Numbered from the stretch's first letter, positions 8,298-17,782 are shown. The stretch is DNA of 64,000 nt from Nonomuraea angiospora (GCF_014873145.1 NZ_JADBEK010000001.1:868001-932000); one strand, 5' to 3'. Numbers and translations: made by a program. The notes: a model not told the origin generated them from the sequence alone.

Positions 8298-8448
8298 GCC
8301 GACGGTTGTACGCGGCACCCGGTCCCAGCCGGGTCGCAGCCGCTGCGACCTGGCTGGAACCGGGGATCTGGCATCGTTGAGCCATGGCACCTCGACCCGC
8401 CGGCCGGTCCGGCCGCTGCGCCCGCACGTCCACCGGCGGTGAGCGGCG

Positions 8449-9111
8449 GTGAGGGTCCTCGTCGTCGAAGACTTCGAGGTCCTCGCCCGCTCCATCGGAA
8501 CGGGGCTGCGCCGCGAGGGCATGGCCGTCGACGTCGTCCTGGACGGGACCGAGGCCCTCGACCGCCTGGCCGCCACCCGCTACGACGTGGTGGTCCTCGA
8601 CCGGGACCTGCCCGGCGTCCACGGGGACGAGATCTGCCGGCGGCTGGCCCACGGCCGCTGTGAGACCCGCGTACTGATGCTCACCGCCTCCGGCACGATC
8701 GAGGACCGCGTCGACGGGCTCAGCCTCGGGGCCGACGACTACCTGCCCAAGCCGTTCGCGTTCGCCGAGCTGGTCGCCCGCGTCCGTGCCCTGGCCCGCC
8801 GCGCCACCCCGCCGCTGCCGCCCACCCTGGCCTGCGGCGACATCACCCTCGATCCGGCCCGCCGCAGCGCGTTCCGGGCCGGCCGGCGGCTCGAGCTGAG
8901 CCCCAGGGAGTTCGCCCTGCTCGAATGCCTGCTCGCCGTGCCCGGCGTGGTCATCTCCGCCGAGGAACTGCTCGAACGCGTCTGGGACGAGGCCGCCGAC
9001 CCCTTCAGCAGCGCCGTCAAGCACACCATGCACCGGCTACGGGCCAAGCTCGGCGACCCGCCCGTGATCGAGACCGTCCGCGAAGGCGGCTACCGCATCG
9101 GACCGTCATGA
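8449..9111 (+). CDS. OmpR/PhoB-family response regulator
   Basis: 220 aa from GTG 8449. The receiver domain has the acidic pocket (VVED), the phospho-acceptor Asp51 in VVVLDRDLPG, Thr in MLTASG and Lys in YLPKPF. The C-terminal winged helix (LELSPREFALLECLL ... VKHTMHRLRAKL ... VREGGYRIG) is OmpR type. Its stop overlaps the kinase start in ATGA, so the pair is translationally coupled. Divergent placement suggests control of the permease at 6822-8297. Confidence 0.93.
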   Translation: MRVLVVEDFEVLARSIGTGLRREGMAVDVVLDGTEALDRLAATRYDVVVLDRDLPGVHGDEICRRLAHGRCETRVLMLTASGTIEDRVDGLSLGADDYLPKPFAFAELVARVRALARRATPPLPPTLACGDITLDPARRSAFRAGRRLELSPREFALLECLLAVPGVVISAEELLERVWDEAADPFSSAVKHTMHRLRAKLGDPPVIETVREGGYRIGPS

Positions 9112-10256
9112 CCTCCCCGCAACTCGCCAGAAGATCCCTGCAGACGCGGCTCGCGCTCGCCTACGCGGCGGGCATCTACGCCGCCGGGGTCTTCGTGCTC
9201 ATACTCGTCGACGTGCCGCTCGTCGGCATCCACGCGGCCAAGCCCGTGGACGGCCCCTCACCGGGCGTGATCACCGGGACCGGGTCCGGGATCGGCCTGC
9301 CCCAGCTCCTCATGGGATCCGCCGTCGCCCTGGTCATCCTCATCCCCGTGGCCCTGGCTCTCGGCTGGTACGTCGCCGGCCGGTTCCTGCACCCGCTGCG
9401 CGCGATCACCGCCACCGCCAGGGTCATCTCCGCCGGAAACCTCCACCGGCGCCTCGACCTCGGCGAGCCCATGGACGAGCTGACCGAACTCGGCCACACC
9501 CTCGACGACCTGTTCGCCCGCCTGCAAGCGTCCTTCGACGCCCAGCGGCACTTCGTCGCCAACGCCTCCCACGAGCTGCGCACCCCCCTGGCCGGCCTGC
9601 GTACCCTCCTCGAAGTCGCCCTCGCCGACCCCGATGCCGACGCCGGCAGCCTGCGCGCGGCCTGCGAGGAGGCCCTCGCTCTCGGCGGACACCAGGAACG
9701 GCTCGTCGAAGCGCTGCTCGCCCTGGCCACCAGCGAGCGCGGCGTCACCCGCTGGGACACCCTCGACCTCGCCCACGTGGTCGGAGGCGTGCTCGCCTCC
9801 CGCCGCCACCTGGCGGCAGAGGCGGGCGTCGACCTGGCCGAACACCTCACCCCCGCGGTGACGGCCGGGGACCCGAGACTGATCGAGAGCCTCGTCGCCA
9901 ACCTCATCGACAACGCCGTCCGCCACAACCACGCGGGCGGGCACGTGAAGGTCACCGCTGAGACCTCCGGCGAGGAAGTGGTCCTCACGGTCGCCAACAG
10001 CGGCCCGGTCATCCCCGGCGACCAGCTCCAGCGCCTCTTCCAGCCCTTCCAGAAACTGGCGCCCGATCGAAACGGCCGGGGCGACGGCTACGGTCTCGGC
10101 CTCGCCATCGTCAACGCCGTCGCCGAGGCTCACCACGCCACCCTCACGGCCGGCGCCCGCCCCGAAGGCGGCTTGGCCGTCACCGTGCGGTTCGCGTCTG
10201 CGGCTCATCAGGCCCAGTTGGTGACGCGGCGCAGGACGTACTCGACCGGTCCGTAG
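9108..10256 (+). CDS. Sensor histidine kinase
   Basis: 382 aa from ATG 9108. TM helices lie at about 15-37 and 68-92, flanking a short 30-residue periplasmic loop, so the signal is probably sensed in or near the membrane. HAMP (about 92-145) and the H-box FVANASHELRTPLAG with His155 follow; the ATPase part has the N box LIDNAVRHN and G boxes GDGYGLGLAIV. It phosphorylates the regulator upstream. The 3' end overlaps the convergent DUF418 gene by 49 bases. Confidence 0.92.
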   Translation: MTSPQLARRSLQTRLALAYAAGIYAAGVFVLILVDVPLVGIHAAKPVDGPSPGVITGTGSGIGLPQLLMGSAVALVILIPVALALGWYVAGRFLHPLRAITATARVISAGNLHRRLDLGEPMDELTELGHTLDDLFARLQASFDAQRHFVANASHELRTPLAGLRTLLEVALADPDADAGSLRAACEEALALGGHQERLVEALLALATSERGVTRWDTLDLAHVVGGVLASRRHLAAEAGVDLAEHLTPAVTAGDPRLIESLVANLIDNAVRHNHAGGHVKVTAETSGEEVVLTVANSGPVIPGDQLQRLFQPFQKLAPDRNGRGDGYGLGLAIVNAVAEAHHATLTAGARPEGGLAVTVRFASAAHQAQLVTRRRTYSTGP

Positions 10257-11356
10257 CGGTGCGTACGTAGCCAGCGCGCGCTCAGCCAGAGCAGGACCGT
10301 GTAGATCACCAGGGCCACGCCCATCACGGCGAGCGGCGACAGCTTGCCCGCCAGCGCCAGGCCGTACCCGGTGAAGACCAGGCAGCACAGCACCGACTGC
10401 CCGACATAGTTGGAGGCCGCCACCCGGCCCGCGGGGGACAGCGCGCGCCCGGCGGCGGGGAAGCGCCGGATCACCCGCAGCAGGGTCACCACGTACGCGG
10501 CGGCCAGCAGGATCGAGGTCACTGTGGACACCGTCGCGCCGGCCAGCTCCCACGTGCCTCCCGCGCCGGCCGTCAGCGCGAGCAGGATCCCGCCGGGCAG
10601 GCCGAGGCCGAAGCCGATCCACTGGATGCGCGGCGCGAGATGCCACCACCGCTCGGTCTCCTCCAGCAGCCTGGCCTTGCCCGCTGCCAGCCCGAACAGG
10701 AACATGGCCAGCGCCATCGGCCCCTGGAAGATCCAGACCATCGCGACGAGCGGCGGGTAGAGCTCCAGTTGCAGGGTCAGCACGTCGAGCGGGCTGCCGG
10801 TGGCCAGGGCCAGCGTGCGGGCCGCCGCCGCGACGTCGGCCACCGGGGCCTGGCCGGCCGCCGGGTCGAGGGTGGACAGCCACGCCAGGCCGGCCCACAG
10901 CAGGGCCAGCACGCCGACGATGACCGATCCGGTCACGACGGCGGTCTTCGGCCTGATGCCGCGCAGCGCGAGCAGGAGCAGGCCGAGCATGGCGTACAGG
11001 GTGAGGATGTCCCCGATCCACAGCAGGATCCCGTGCGCCAGGCCGATCACGAACAGGCCCAGGCACCTGCGCAGCGTCCTGGCCCGCACGCTCGCGCCCG
11101 CCCGCTCCGCCGAGCGCATCTGCAGCGTGAACGAGTAGCCGAACAGGAACGAGAAGATGATGTAGAACTTGGTCAGCACGAGGGCGGTGATGACCGTGGC
11201 CACGGGCCCGTCGGGGATGGGCATGGTGCCGTTGATCGCGTAGCCGGGGTCGGCGAAGAAGCCGATGTTGGCCACCAGGATGCCCGCGAGCGCGAAACCG
11301 CGCACCACGTCGATCTCGTGGACCCGGCCGGCGAGCGGCGTGCGCACTTGTGTCAT
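10208..11356 (-). CDS. DUF418-family integral membrane protein
   Basis: 382 aa with 8-10 predicted TM helices. The N-terminal RVHEIDVVRGFALAGILVAN and the YIIFSFLFGYSFTLQM segment are hallmarks of DUF418 proteins, related to the YeiB and acyltransferase-3 superfamily. A C-terminal ASNYVGQSVLCCLVF segment is also typical. The function of the family is not established; transfer or export of a membrane-linked group is speculated. ATG 11356 precedes the conserved N-terminus. Confidence 0.85.
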   Translation of the reverse strand: MTQVRTPLAGRVHEIDVVRGFALAGILVANIGFFADPGYAINGTMPIPDGPVATVITALVLTKFYIIFSFLFGYSFTLQMRSAERAGASVRARTLRRCLGLFVIGLAHGILLWIGDILTLYAMLGLLLLALRGIRPKTAVVTGSVIVGVLALLWAGLAWLSTLDPAAGQAPVADVAAAARTLALATGSPLDVLTLQLELYPPLVAMVWIFQGPMALAMFLFGLAAGKARLLEETERWWHLAPRIQWIGFGLGLPGGILLALTAGAGGTWELAGATVSTVTSILLAAAYVVTLLRVIRRFPAAGRALSPAGRVAASNYVGQSVLCCLVFTGYGLALAGKLSPLAVMGVALVIYTVLLWLSARWLRTHRYGPVEYVLRRVTNWA

Positions 11357-11502
11357 GGGCCTGAAGCTACGGACGGCGTGCCCGCGCGGGCATCCGACCT
11401 TGGTCTGTCTCCGGGCGACTAAAGCAGCACGGGGAGGGGCACGGCATGCCCTGCGCGTTCTCCGCGTGCTCGTGACAGGCGGCGGTCCCGGAGGATCCGG
11501 TC

Positions 11503-13215
11503 TCAGGGGTGGGCCGGGATGCGCACCGTGAGCAGGGCGACGTCGTCGTCGTTGTCCGTGGGGCGGACGCGGTCGATGAGGACGTCGCCCAGCAAGGTGA
11601 CGGGCCGGTGGGCCATCGAGGCGGCGTGCCGGGCCAGCCGGGACATCCCTTCGTCCAGCGTCCGGGTCGGCGACTCGATCAGGCCGTCGGTGTAGAGCAC
11701 CAGCGTGGACAGAGGCGGCAGGTCGGCGGTGGCGTCGGCGCGGACGGTGGGGATGCCGGTGCCCAGGAGCAGGTCCTGCCCCTCCTCCAGGTAGCGCGTC
11801 CGCCCGTCCCGCTCCACCAGCAGCGGTGGCGGGTGGCCCGCGTTGGTCCAGCGCAGCAGCCATCCGCCGTCGTCGCGGCGCTCCAGCCGGGCGAGGACGG
11901 CGGTGGCCATCGTGGTCTGCGCCATGCGGGCCACCGCCTGGTCCAGCCGGTCCACGATGACGCTGGGCGGATCCTCGCTCGCGCCGGCGTAGGCGCGCAG
12001 CATGTTGCAGACCTGCGCCATGCCGGCGGCGGCGTCCAGGTCGTGGCCGACCACGTCGCCGATCACCAGGGCGGTGGCGCCGTCGGGCAGGACGAAGGAG
12101 TCGTACCAGTCGCCGCCGACCTGCGAGGCGCGGGGCGCGGGCCGGTAGGAGGCGTTCATCTCCAGCCCGGGCACCGACGGCAGATGGGGGAGCAGGTGGC
12201 GCTGCATGGTCTCGGCGACCCGCCGTTGCCGCTCGTACAGGCGGGCGTTGTCCAGCGCCAGGCCGGCCCGGCGGGCGATGTCCTCCACCAGCAGCAGGTC
12301 GGCGGTCGTGAACGCCGCCGGCTGCCCGGAACGTCCCAGCGTCAGGGCCCCGACCACGTCCCGCACCCCGCGGATCGGCGCGATGCACGCCGAATGCATG
12401 CCCGTCACCCGGAACAGCTCCTGCTGGGCGACGGCGATGCCCGAGTCGGGATGCCCATGGTAGGTCTCCGGGGTCACGAGCGTGGCGGTGACTCCGCGCA
12501 GCGCCCGCGACAGGGGCATCGGCGACTCCTGGGGAACGGGCGGCATCGGCCCCTCCAGGTCGTCCCGGTACGTCAGGAGACCGTCCTCGAAGTGGACGAC
12601 GGAGGCGCGCGACACCCCGCCGTCCTCGGTGAGCAGGTCGATCACCACCCAGTCCGCCAGCAGCGGCAGGACCAGGCGTACGAGCTGGCGCAGCGTCTCG
12701 TCCACGTCCAGGCTGGAGGTGAGCGTCGTGGTCGTCTCCGCGAGCAGGGCCAGCCGGTCGAGCTGCGACATCGAGGCCGCGGCGCCGTCCGCCTCATGCG
12801 GGGCGGGCGTGGGGGACGGGGTCTCGTGGAAGATCACCAGCGCTCCCGTCCCGCCCTCGTCGAGCCGGCAGGGGGTGACCATCCAGGAGACCCGCATCAG
12901 CAGGCCGTCGCCGCGCTCGAACCATTCCCCTTCGCCCTGCGCGCTGCCGCCCACGATGAGGGGCCGGCGCATCGCGCACCGGCTGCGCGGCAGGGTCTCG
13001 CCGTACTTGCCGCGGTGCAGCAGGTCATGGGCGTCCCGGCCCAGCAACTCCTCGGCGGGGCGGCCCAGCAGCTGTTCGGCCTGGGCGGCGACCTCCACGA
13101 TCCGCCCGCGGTCATCCACCACGTACGCTCCCGCGTCGGAAAGGTCGGGCAGGCGGCCCAGCCGCGCGCCGTCCACCGCCCATGATGCCCCGGTATCGCC
13201 GGCTGGCACGTTCAT
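11503..13215 (-). CDS. PAS-GAF-PP2C (SpoIIE/RsbU-type) protein phosphatase
   Basis: 570 aa. A PAS-like domain (about 20-125, GAYVVDDRGRIVEVAAQAEQ), a GAF domain (about 170-330) and a C-terminal PP2C-type phosphatase (about 345-568) with GGDWYDSFVL, VIGDVVGHD, TNAGHPPP and LYTDGLIE metal-site segments. Such proteins dephosphorylate anti-sigma-factor antagonists and so release stress sigma factors; no partner is adjacent. ATG 13215 has GGAGG 11 bases upstream; an alternative ATG at 13254 lacks one. No TM is seen, so it is cytoplasmic. Confidence 0.88.
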   Translation of the reverse strand: MNVPAGDTGASWAVDGARLGRLPDLSDAGAYVVDDRGRIVEVAAQAEQLLGRPAEELLGRDAHDLLHRGKYGETLPRSRCAMRRPLIVGGSAQGEGEWFERGDGLLMRVSWMVTPCRLDEGGTGALVIFHETPSPTPAPHEADGAAASMSQLDRLALLAETTTTLTSSLDVDETLRQLVRLVLPLLADWVVIDLLTEDGGVSRASVVHFEDGLLTYRDDLEGPMPPVPQESPMPLSRALRGVTATLVTPETYHGHPDSGIAVAQQELFRVTGMHSACIAPIRGVRDVVGALTLGRSGQPAAFTTADLLLVEDIARRAGLALDNARLYERQRRVAETMQRHLLPHLPSVPGLEMNASYRPAPRASQVGGDWYDSFVLPDGATALVIGDVVGHDLDAAAGMAQVCNMLRAYAGASEDPPSVIVDRLDQAVARMAQTTMATAVLARLERRDDGGWLLRWTNAGHPPPLLVERDGRTRYLEEGQDLLLGTGIPTVRADATADLPPLSTLVLYTDGLIESPTRTLDEGMSRLARHAASMAHRPVTLLGDVLIDRVRPTDNDDDVALLTVRIPAHP

Positions 13216-13369
13216 GGACGGCGCTTCCTCCCGGGTGCCCGTGACCTGTTTCATCACAAGCAGCCTAGAGGAACGCGGCATATGCCCAGGAAACGCTGTC
13301 ACTCGCCGCCCGGCCCCAGGCATGGGCCGGCCCCGGCCGACGGGCGACCGGGGCCAGGCGAGCCGGATG

Positions 13370-13732
13370 TCAGTCGGCGCAGATGGCGAAGACGCTGATG
13401 CCGACGTCGTTGTAGCCGTCCTGGCGGCCTATGCCGATCCAGCCGCGGCCGTCATCGGTGGGGAACGACCCGACCAGGATCGCCCTGTTGCCGCGGGCCT
13501 CGGCGCCGCCGCCGAGGACCCTCTTGCTGCCGGGGCAGAAGAGCGTGCGGCGTTGGAAGTTGGGGACGTTGGCGTTGGGCAGGGTGACGAGCTGGTAGCC
13601 GGATGGCAGAGCCGATGGGCGGGCGGCCGCCGGGGCCGGTGCGGACGCCTGGCTGGCGACGGCGGTCGCCGTCAGGCACGCCCCCGCCGTGAGGACGGTG
13701 AGGGGGATGGTCAGGAACCACTTCGACTGCAT
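13370..13732 (-). CDS. Small secreted protein of unknown function
   Basis: 120 aa with a clear Sec signal peptide (MQSKWFLTIPLTVLTAGACL, cleavage near AVASQASA). The mature part has two cysteines and the pattern CPGSKRVLGGGAEARG ... DDGRGWIGIGR ... VFAICAD, which I recognise from many actinobacterial secreted proteins annotated only as hypothetical. The cysteine pair probably forms a disulfide. It is monocistronic. Confidence 0.75.
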   Translation of the reverse strand: MQSKWFLTIPLTVLTAGACLTATAVASQASAPAPAAARPSALPSGYQLVTLPNANVPNFQRRTLFCPGSKRVLGGGAEARGNRAILVGSFPTDDGRGWIGIGRQDGYNDVGISVFAICAD

Positions 13733-14029
13733 CGTTCTCCTTCTGTCCTGCCCCTGACGGCCACGACTCCGGGCAGCACGGCACGCCGGCGAATGCGCGC
13801 ACTGAGAGTGGTGGTCTGATCACGGAGGGCAAAGGTGCTGACACGATGAGTATCGACTCTATTACTCACCGTGTCCATACGTATCTGTGTTCGGAGGGCC
13901 TCACCCCCGGGCGCTCAAGTCTCGTACTTCGCGCACGCACACTGCGGCTGCGGCACCGCCCACGACGGTGTGCGCTCAGCCATGGCCAACGGGCTGTATG
14001 TCTGCGCAATCCGTGAGGGGTGGGCCAAA

Positions 14030-14794
14030 ATGGCCCGCATGCCTACCATGCCCGAAGATCACGTTGAGACCGCACATCCCTCCCCCTTCAACGCCTACGA
14101 CATGATCGCCGAGGGGTACGCGGCCGAGAACGAGACGAGCCTCGCGAACGCGTACTACGAGCGGCCCGCGATGCTGGAGCTCGCCGGGGACGTGACCGGC
14201 CGGCGGATCCTCGACGCCGGCTGCGGCTCGGGTCCCCTGTTCGCCGCGCTGCGTGATCGAGGTGCCATTGTGACCGGCATCGACGCGAGTGCCGGGATGC
14301 TGGAGCTGGCCCGCCGGCGGCTGGGCGCCGACGCGGATCTGCGGGTCGCCGACCTGGGTAGCCCGCTGCCCTTTCCCGACGGCGCGTTCGACGACGTCAT
14401 CGCGTCCCTGGTGCTGCACTACCTGGAAGACTGGGGACCGACGCTGGCCGAGCTGCGACGCGTGCTGAGGCCTGGCGGACGCCTCCTCGTCTCGGTCGAT
14501 CATCCTTTCGTGATCACCCTCATGCGTCGCATGGCCGGGGAAAAGGCCAGCTATTTCGGAATCCGTAACCGGACCGAAGAATGGACCATGGGTGGGCAGA
14601 CTGCCCAGATGAGCTTCTGGGACCGGCCGCTGCACGCGATGACCGAAGCCTTCACCGCGGCTGGCTTTCGCATCAGCGTCATCAGCGAACCGCCGTTCGT
14701 GCCGGAAGCCCGCGAACTGTTCCCCGAGGAGTTCCGCGAGATCACCGGCACGAGGTTCCTGAGCTTCCTGTTCTTCGTTCTGGAAGCCAACTAG
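14030..14794 (+). CDS. Class I SAM-dependent methyltransferase (type 11)
   Basis: 254 aa from ATG 14030, preceded by GAGGGG at suitable distance. Motif I ILDAGCGSGPLF, the acidic loop GIDASAGML, motif II FDDVIASLVLHYL and RVLRPGGRLLVSVDHPF are all textbook. The start FNAYDMIAEGYAAENE resembles methyltransferases that act on small molecules. An upstream in-frame start at 13871 is less likely because that part shows no conservation signal. Substrate unknown; monocistronic. Confidence 0.88.
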   Translation: MARMPTMPEDHVETAHPSPFNAYDMIAEGYAAENETSLANAYYERPAMLELAGDVTGRRILDAGCGSGPLFAALRDRGAIVTGIDASAGMLELARRRLGADADLRVADLGSPLPFPDGAFDDVIASLVLHYLEDWGPTLAELRRVLRPGGRLLVSVDHPFVITLMRRMAGEKASYFGIRNRTEEWTMGGQTAQMSFWDRPLHAMTEAFTAAGFRISVISEPPFVPEARELFPEEFREITGTRFLSFLFFVLEAN

Positions 14795-14980
14795 CGGCGT
14801 CTCGTCACGATCGGCTGTGGTGACCCAGCATTTCAGGGGGTGATTCCCGCCATCTGGAGCGCTCAGCCACATGATCACGGGCCTATGACGGAAGCCGGCG
14901 CCGCAGCCTTGGTACGGTGCCTGGGTGGCACCGCTGGGAGAGTGCGGCGGCAGCGTTCAAGGGAGAGGGGTCAGGCCACG

Positions 14981-15820
14981 ATGCAGGCGTCAGAGGTCGC
15001 GCGGGCGGTGGCCGCGGCCACGTCGATCGCCTCGTCACTCGCCCTGACGTTCGACGACGCGATCGTTCTTCATGACTCGAACAAGCTCACTCTGCGCCTG
15101 CTGCCGTGTGACGTCCTGGCCCGGGTGGCACCTGTAGGGCAGCAGGTCGCACAGTTCGAAGTCGATCTTGCTCAGCGGCTCGCCGAGTCGGGGTGCCCTG
15201 TGGCCGCTCTCGAGCCTCGAGTGGAACCGCGCGTCCATGAACGTGACGGTTTCGTGGTCACGCTGTGGACTTACTACGAACCCGTGACACCTCACGAGGT
15301 CTCACCGGCCGGCTACGCCGACGCGCTCGAGCGGCTGCACGCCGGCATGCGCGGGCTCGATGTCCCGACACCGCACTTCACGGATCGGGTCGAGCAGGCT
15401 CAGCGACTCGTGGCGAACCGCGACCGCACTCCGGCGCTCGCCGACGCGGACCGGGAGCTGCTCGGCGACACGTTACGAAGCCTGAGACGGGCGATCGGCG
15501 AGCGCGGCGGCGCCGAGCAGCTGCTGCACGGCGAGCCGCACCCGGGCAACGTGCTCGCCACGAAGAACGGGCCGCTGTTCATAGACTTTGAGACGTGTTG
15601 CCGCGGGCCCGTCGAATTCGACCTCGCCCACGCGCCCGAAGAAGTCGGCGAAAACTATCCGGGTGTCGATCAGGAGTTGCTGCGCCAGTGCCGGATCCTC
15701 GTACTGGCGATGATCACATCGTGGCGCTGGGATCGAGGCGATCAACTCCCGAACGGGCGCCAGTTGGGCCGAGAGTGGCTCAGTCAGATCCGAGCGGCGC
15801 TCGATCGCGAAAAGCTGTAG
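14981..15820 (+). CDS. Aminoglycoside-phosphotransferase-family kinase-like protein
   Basis: 279 aa from ATG 14981, with GGGAGAGGGG upstream. The APH/choline-kinase fold is shown by the catalytic loop LLHGEPHPGNVL (183-192) and the metal-binding FIDFETC with Asp202. The catalytic aspartate of the usual HGD-x-HxxN loop is replaced by Glu185, a variant that could lower or alter activity. The substrate cannot be told from sequence; the family includes aminoglycoside, macrolide and small-molecule kinases. No signal peptide; monocistronic. Confidence 0.8.
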   Translation: MQASEVARAVAAATSIASSLALTFDDAIVLHDSNKLTLRLLPCDVLARVAPVGQQVAQFEVDLAQRLAESGCPVAALEPRVEPRVHERDGFVVTLWTYYEPVTPHEVSPAGYADALERLHAGMRGLDVPTPHFTDRVEQAQRLVANRDRTPALADADRELLGDTLRSLRRAIGERGGAEQLLHGEPHPGNVLATKNGPLFIDFETCCRGPVEFDLAHAPEEVGENYPGVDQELLRQCRILVLAMITSWRWDRGDQLPNGRQLGREWLSQIRAALDREKL

Positions 15821-15865
15821 TGGGTGGCGGCATCCCCGGGGACGGTTCGCCACCGGCGCCCGTGA

Positions 15866-15955
15866 TCAGCCGCTGTAGGAGATCCAGCCGTATTCGTACT
15901 GAGTCCAGCCGTTCTCGTCCCCGCTGAGCGCGGATCCGCCTGTTCGGTGATCCAC
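15866..15955 (-). CDS. Possible 29-aa peptide or gene tail
   Basis: A reading frame from GTG 15955 to TGA 15866-15868 ends SGDENGWTQYEYGWISYSG, a strongly biased aromatic/Gly/Ser tail unlike shadow translations. There is only a weak purine-rich ribosome site. It lies just beyond the MFS gene stop and could be a stand-alone peptide or the last piece of a lost secreted protein. No maturation enzymes are nearby. Confidence 0.25.
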   Translation of the reverse strand: MDHRTGGSALSGDENGWTQYEYGWISYSG

Positions 15956-15969
15956 TCTCGCCGAACAGC

Positions 15970-17265
15970 TCAGTCGTCGTGGGCGATGAGCATGAGCTGC
16001 CGCCACAGCAGCACCACGAACACCGCGGAACCGGCGAAGGCGAACCAGAAGGGCGCCGCGACACCGAAGCGGGTGGCCAGGACACCGCCGATCAGCGAGC
16101 CGACCACCAGACCGGCGTAGACGCAGATGGCATTGACGCTGCCCACCCGGCCCTGGAGCTCGCGCGGGACCGCGCGCTGGCGGACGGTGACCGAGGTCGT
16201 GCCCCAGATGAACGCGTGCGCGCCGAAGGCCAGGAAGATGCCTCCGGCGACCCACGGCGAATGGGTCAGTGCCAGGCCCAGGTGGGTGAACGTCTCGATG
16301 ACGAGTCCGATCCGCATCAGGGCGCCCAGGCTCACCTTGCTGGTGATGGCCCCGTACAGGCCGGTGCCGATCAGGCCGCCGATCCCGCCGATGGTGGTCA
16401 TCAGGCCGAAGCCCATGGCGCCGAGGCCGAGCTGCTCCTGGGTGTAGAGGACGAGAACCGACCAGGCCGCGCCGAACGTGAAGTTGAAGATCAGGATGGT
16501 GAGCGCCAGCGTGCGGACCGCCGCGTGCTGGATGGTCCAGCTGAACCCGGCGATGAGCTCCCGTACGGTGTTCGGCCTCGGATCGTCGTCCTGCCGGCCG
16601 TGCGGTGGCAGCGTGATCCGGGAGACCAGGACGATCCCCGCCATCACGAGGAGCAGCTGGCTCGCGAACGGCCAGGTCAACCCCAGGCCGAACAGTGCCG
16701 CGCCGATCGGCGGCCCGGCGAGCTGGTTGAGCGTGATGAATCCCGTGCCCAGCCGGGCGTTGGCGATGACGAGATCGTCCTTGCCGACCATCATGGGCGT
16801 CAGCGTGGCCGTCGCGTTGTCGGCGAAGACCTCGGCGATGGACCGGAGCGTGAGCGCCACCAGCGCCGTCGCCACGGTCACGGTGCCGGTCACCATGAGG
16901 GTGACGAGGGCCGCCAACACCACGGCCCGTACGGCGTTCGCGACGAGCACGATCCTGCGCCGGTTGTGGCGATCCGACAGCACGCCCGCGTACAGGCTGA
17001 ACATCAGCGGCGGCGCCCAGCCCACCAGGGCCGACAGTGAGATCATCAGCGGATCGCGGGTCAACGTCGCGATCAGCAGGGGGCCCGCGGCGGCCGCGAC
17101 CCCGTCACCGAGATTTGTCAGCCAGCTCGAGGCCAGCAACCACCGGAATCCTGTCCCTAGCCGGGCGGGCAGGACTCGCTCCACGACTGCGATCACGAGC
17201 GCAAAACCATACGTTGCGAGGGTTTTCACGGCAACGCGTTTTTTGCGTCGCGGCAGGCGCGTCAC
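15970..17265 (-). CDS. MFS transporter, EntS-like exporter group
   Basis: 431 aa with about 12 TM helices. The signature loop after TM2 is GVLSDRHNRRRIVLVAN (motif A), and N-terminal FRWLLASSWLTNLGDGVAAA is typical of the EntS/MFS_3 exporter group that pumps siderophores or drugs. The GTG start at 17265 has no obvious Shine-Dalgarno, and an internal GTG about 12 codons on may be used instead. It begins 19 bases after the MarR stop on the same strand, so the pair is an operon under MarR control. Confidence 0.85.
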   Translation of the reverse strand: MTRLPRRKKRVAVKTLATYGFALVIAVVERVLPARLGTGFRWLLASSWLTNLGDGVAAAAGPLLIATLTRDPLMISLSALVGWAPPLMFSLYAGVLSDRHNRRRIVLVANAVRAVVLAALVTLMVTGTVTVATALVALTLRSIAEVFADNATATLTPMMVGKDDLVIANARLGTGFITLNQLAGPPIGAALFGLGLTWPFASQLLLVMAGIVLVSRITLPPHGRQDDDPRPNTVRELIAGFSWTIQHAAVRTLALTILIFNFTFGAAWSVLVLYTQEQLGLGAMGFGLMTTIGGIGGLIGTGLYGAITSKVSLGALMRIGLVIETFTHLGLALTHSPWVAGGIFLAFGAHAFIWGTTSVTVRQRAVPRELQGRVGSVNAICVYAGLVVGSLIGGVLATRFGVAAPFWFAFAGSAVFVVLLWRQLMLIAHDD

Positions 17266-17283
17266 CAGGGGAGGAGACCGATG

Positions 17284-17748
17284 TCACTCGGCGCGCATGC
17301 GCCCGACCTCTGACTGGAAGACCTCCTCCGTCCTGCCCAGGAAATCGGCGATCAGCTCCAGCTGCTCGTCGGTGTAGCCGTCCAGCGCGCCGCGCCACGC
17401 CCGTACGAACGGGGCGAACACCGGGCCGATCACCTGCGCGGCCTCCTGGATCTGGAGCGTCACCACGACCTTGCGGCGGTCGACGCTGTCGCGCTCGCGC
17501 CGTACGTATCCCACCGCCTCCAGCCGGTCGATCACCCCGGTGACGGACGCGGTCGTGATGCCCGCCCGCCTGGCCAGCTCGCTCGCCGTCAGCGGGCCGT
17601 CGCTGAGCAGGTTGAGGCAGTGCAGGTCGGTGGTGTTGACGCCGATCCGCTCCGCGGCGCCCTGGCTCATCGCCACCGACAGCGCGTTGGTACGGCGCAG
17701 CGCGTCGAGCAACTGCGTCACGAGCTCGGCACGCCTTGACATCGCCAT
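17284..17748 (-). CDS. MarR-family transcriptional regulator
   Basis: 154 aa. The winged HTH (LTASELARRAGITTASVTGV ... DRLEAVGYVRRERDSVDRR) is standard MarR, including the DRR wing motif. ATG 17748 is fixed by AAGGAG six bases upstream. It heads an operon with the MFS exporter and faces a SnoaL-like gene across an inverted repeat at 17783-17802, so it probably represses both directions until a small ligand, likely the exported compound, binds. Confidence 0.9.
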   Translation of the reverse strand: MAMSRRAELVTQLLDALRRTNALSVAMSQGAAERIGVNTTDLHCLNLLSDGPLTASELARRAGITTASVTGVIDRLEAVGYVRRERDSVDRRKVVVTLQIQEAAQVIGPVFAPFVRAWRGALDGYTDEQLELIADFLGRTEEVFQSEVGRMRAE

Positions 17749-17782
17749 CCAAACTCCTTAGCGTCCCAAGTGTTTAGGAAAA

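Noticed and set aside
9258..11066. 602-codon minus-strand frame overlapping the histidine kinase and DUF418 genes
   Set aside because: No start signal, no domains, antisense-type composition; the kinase and DUF418 frames carry all expected motifs.
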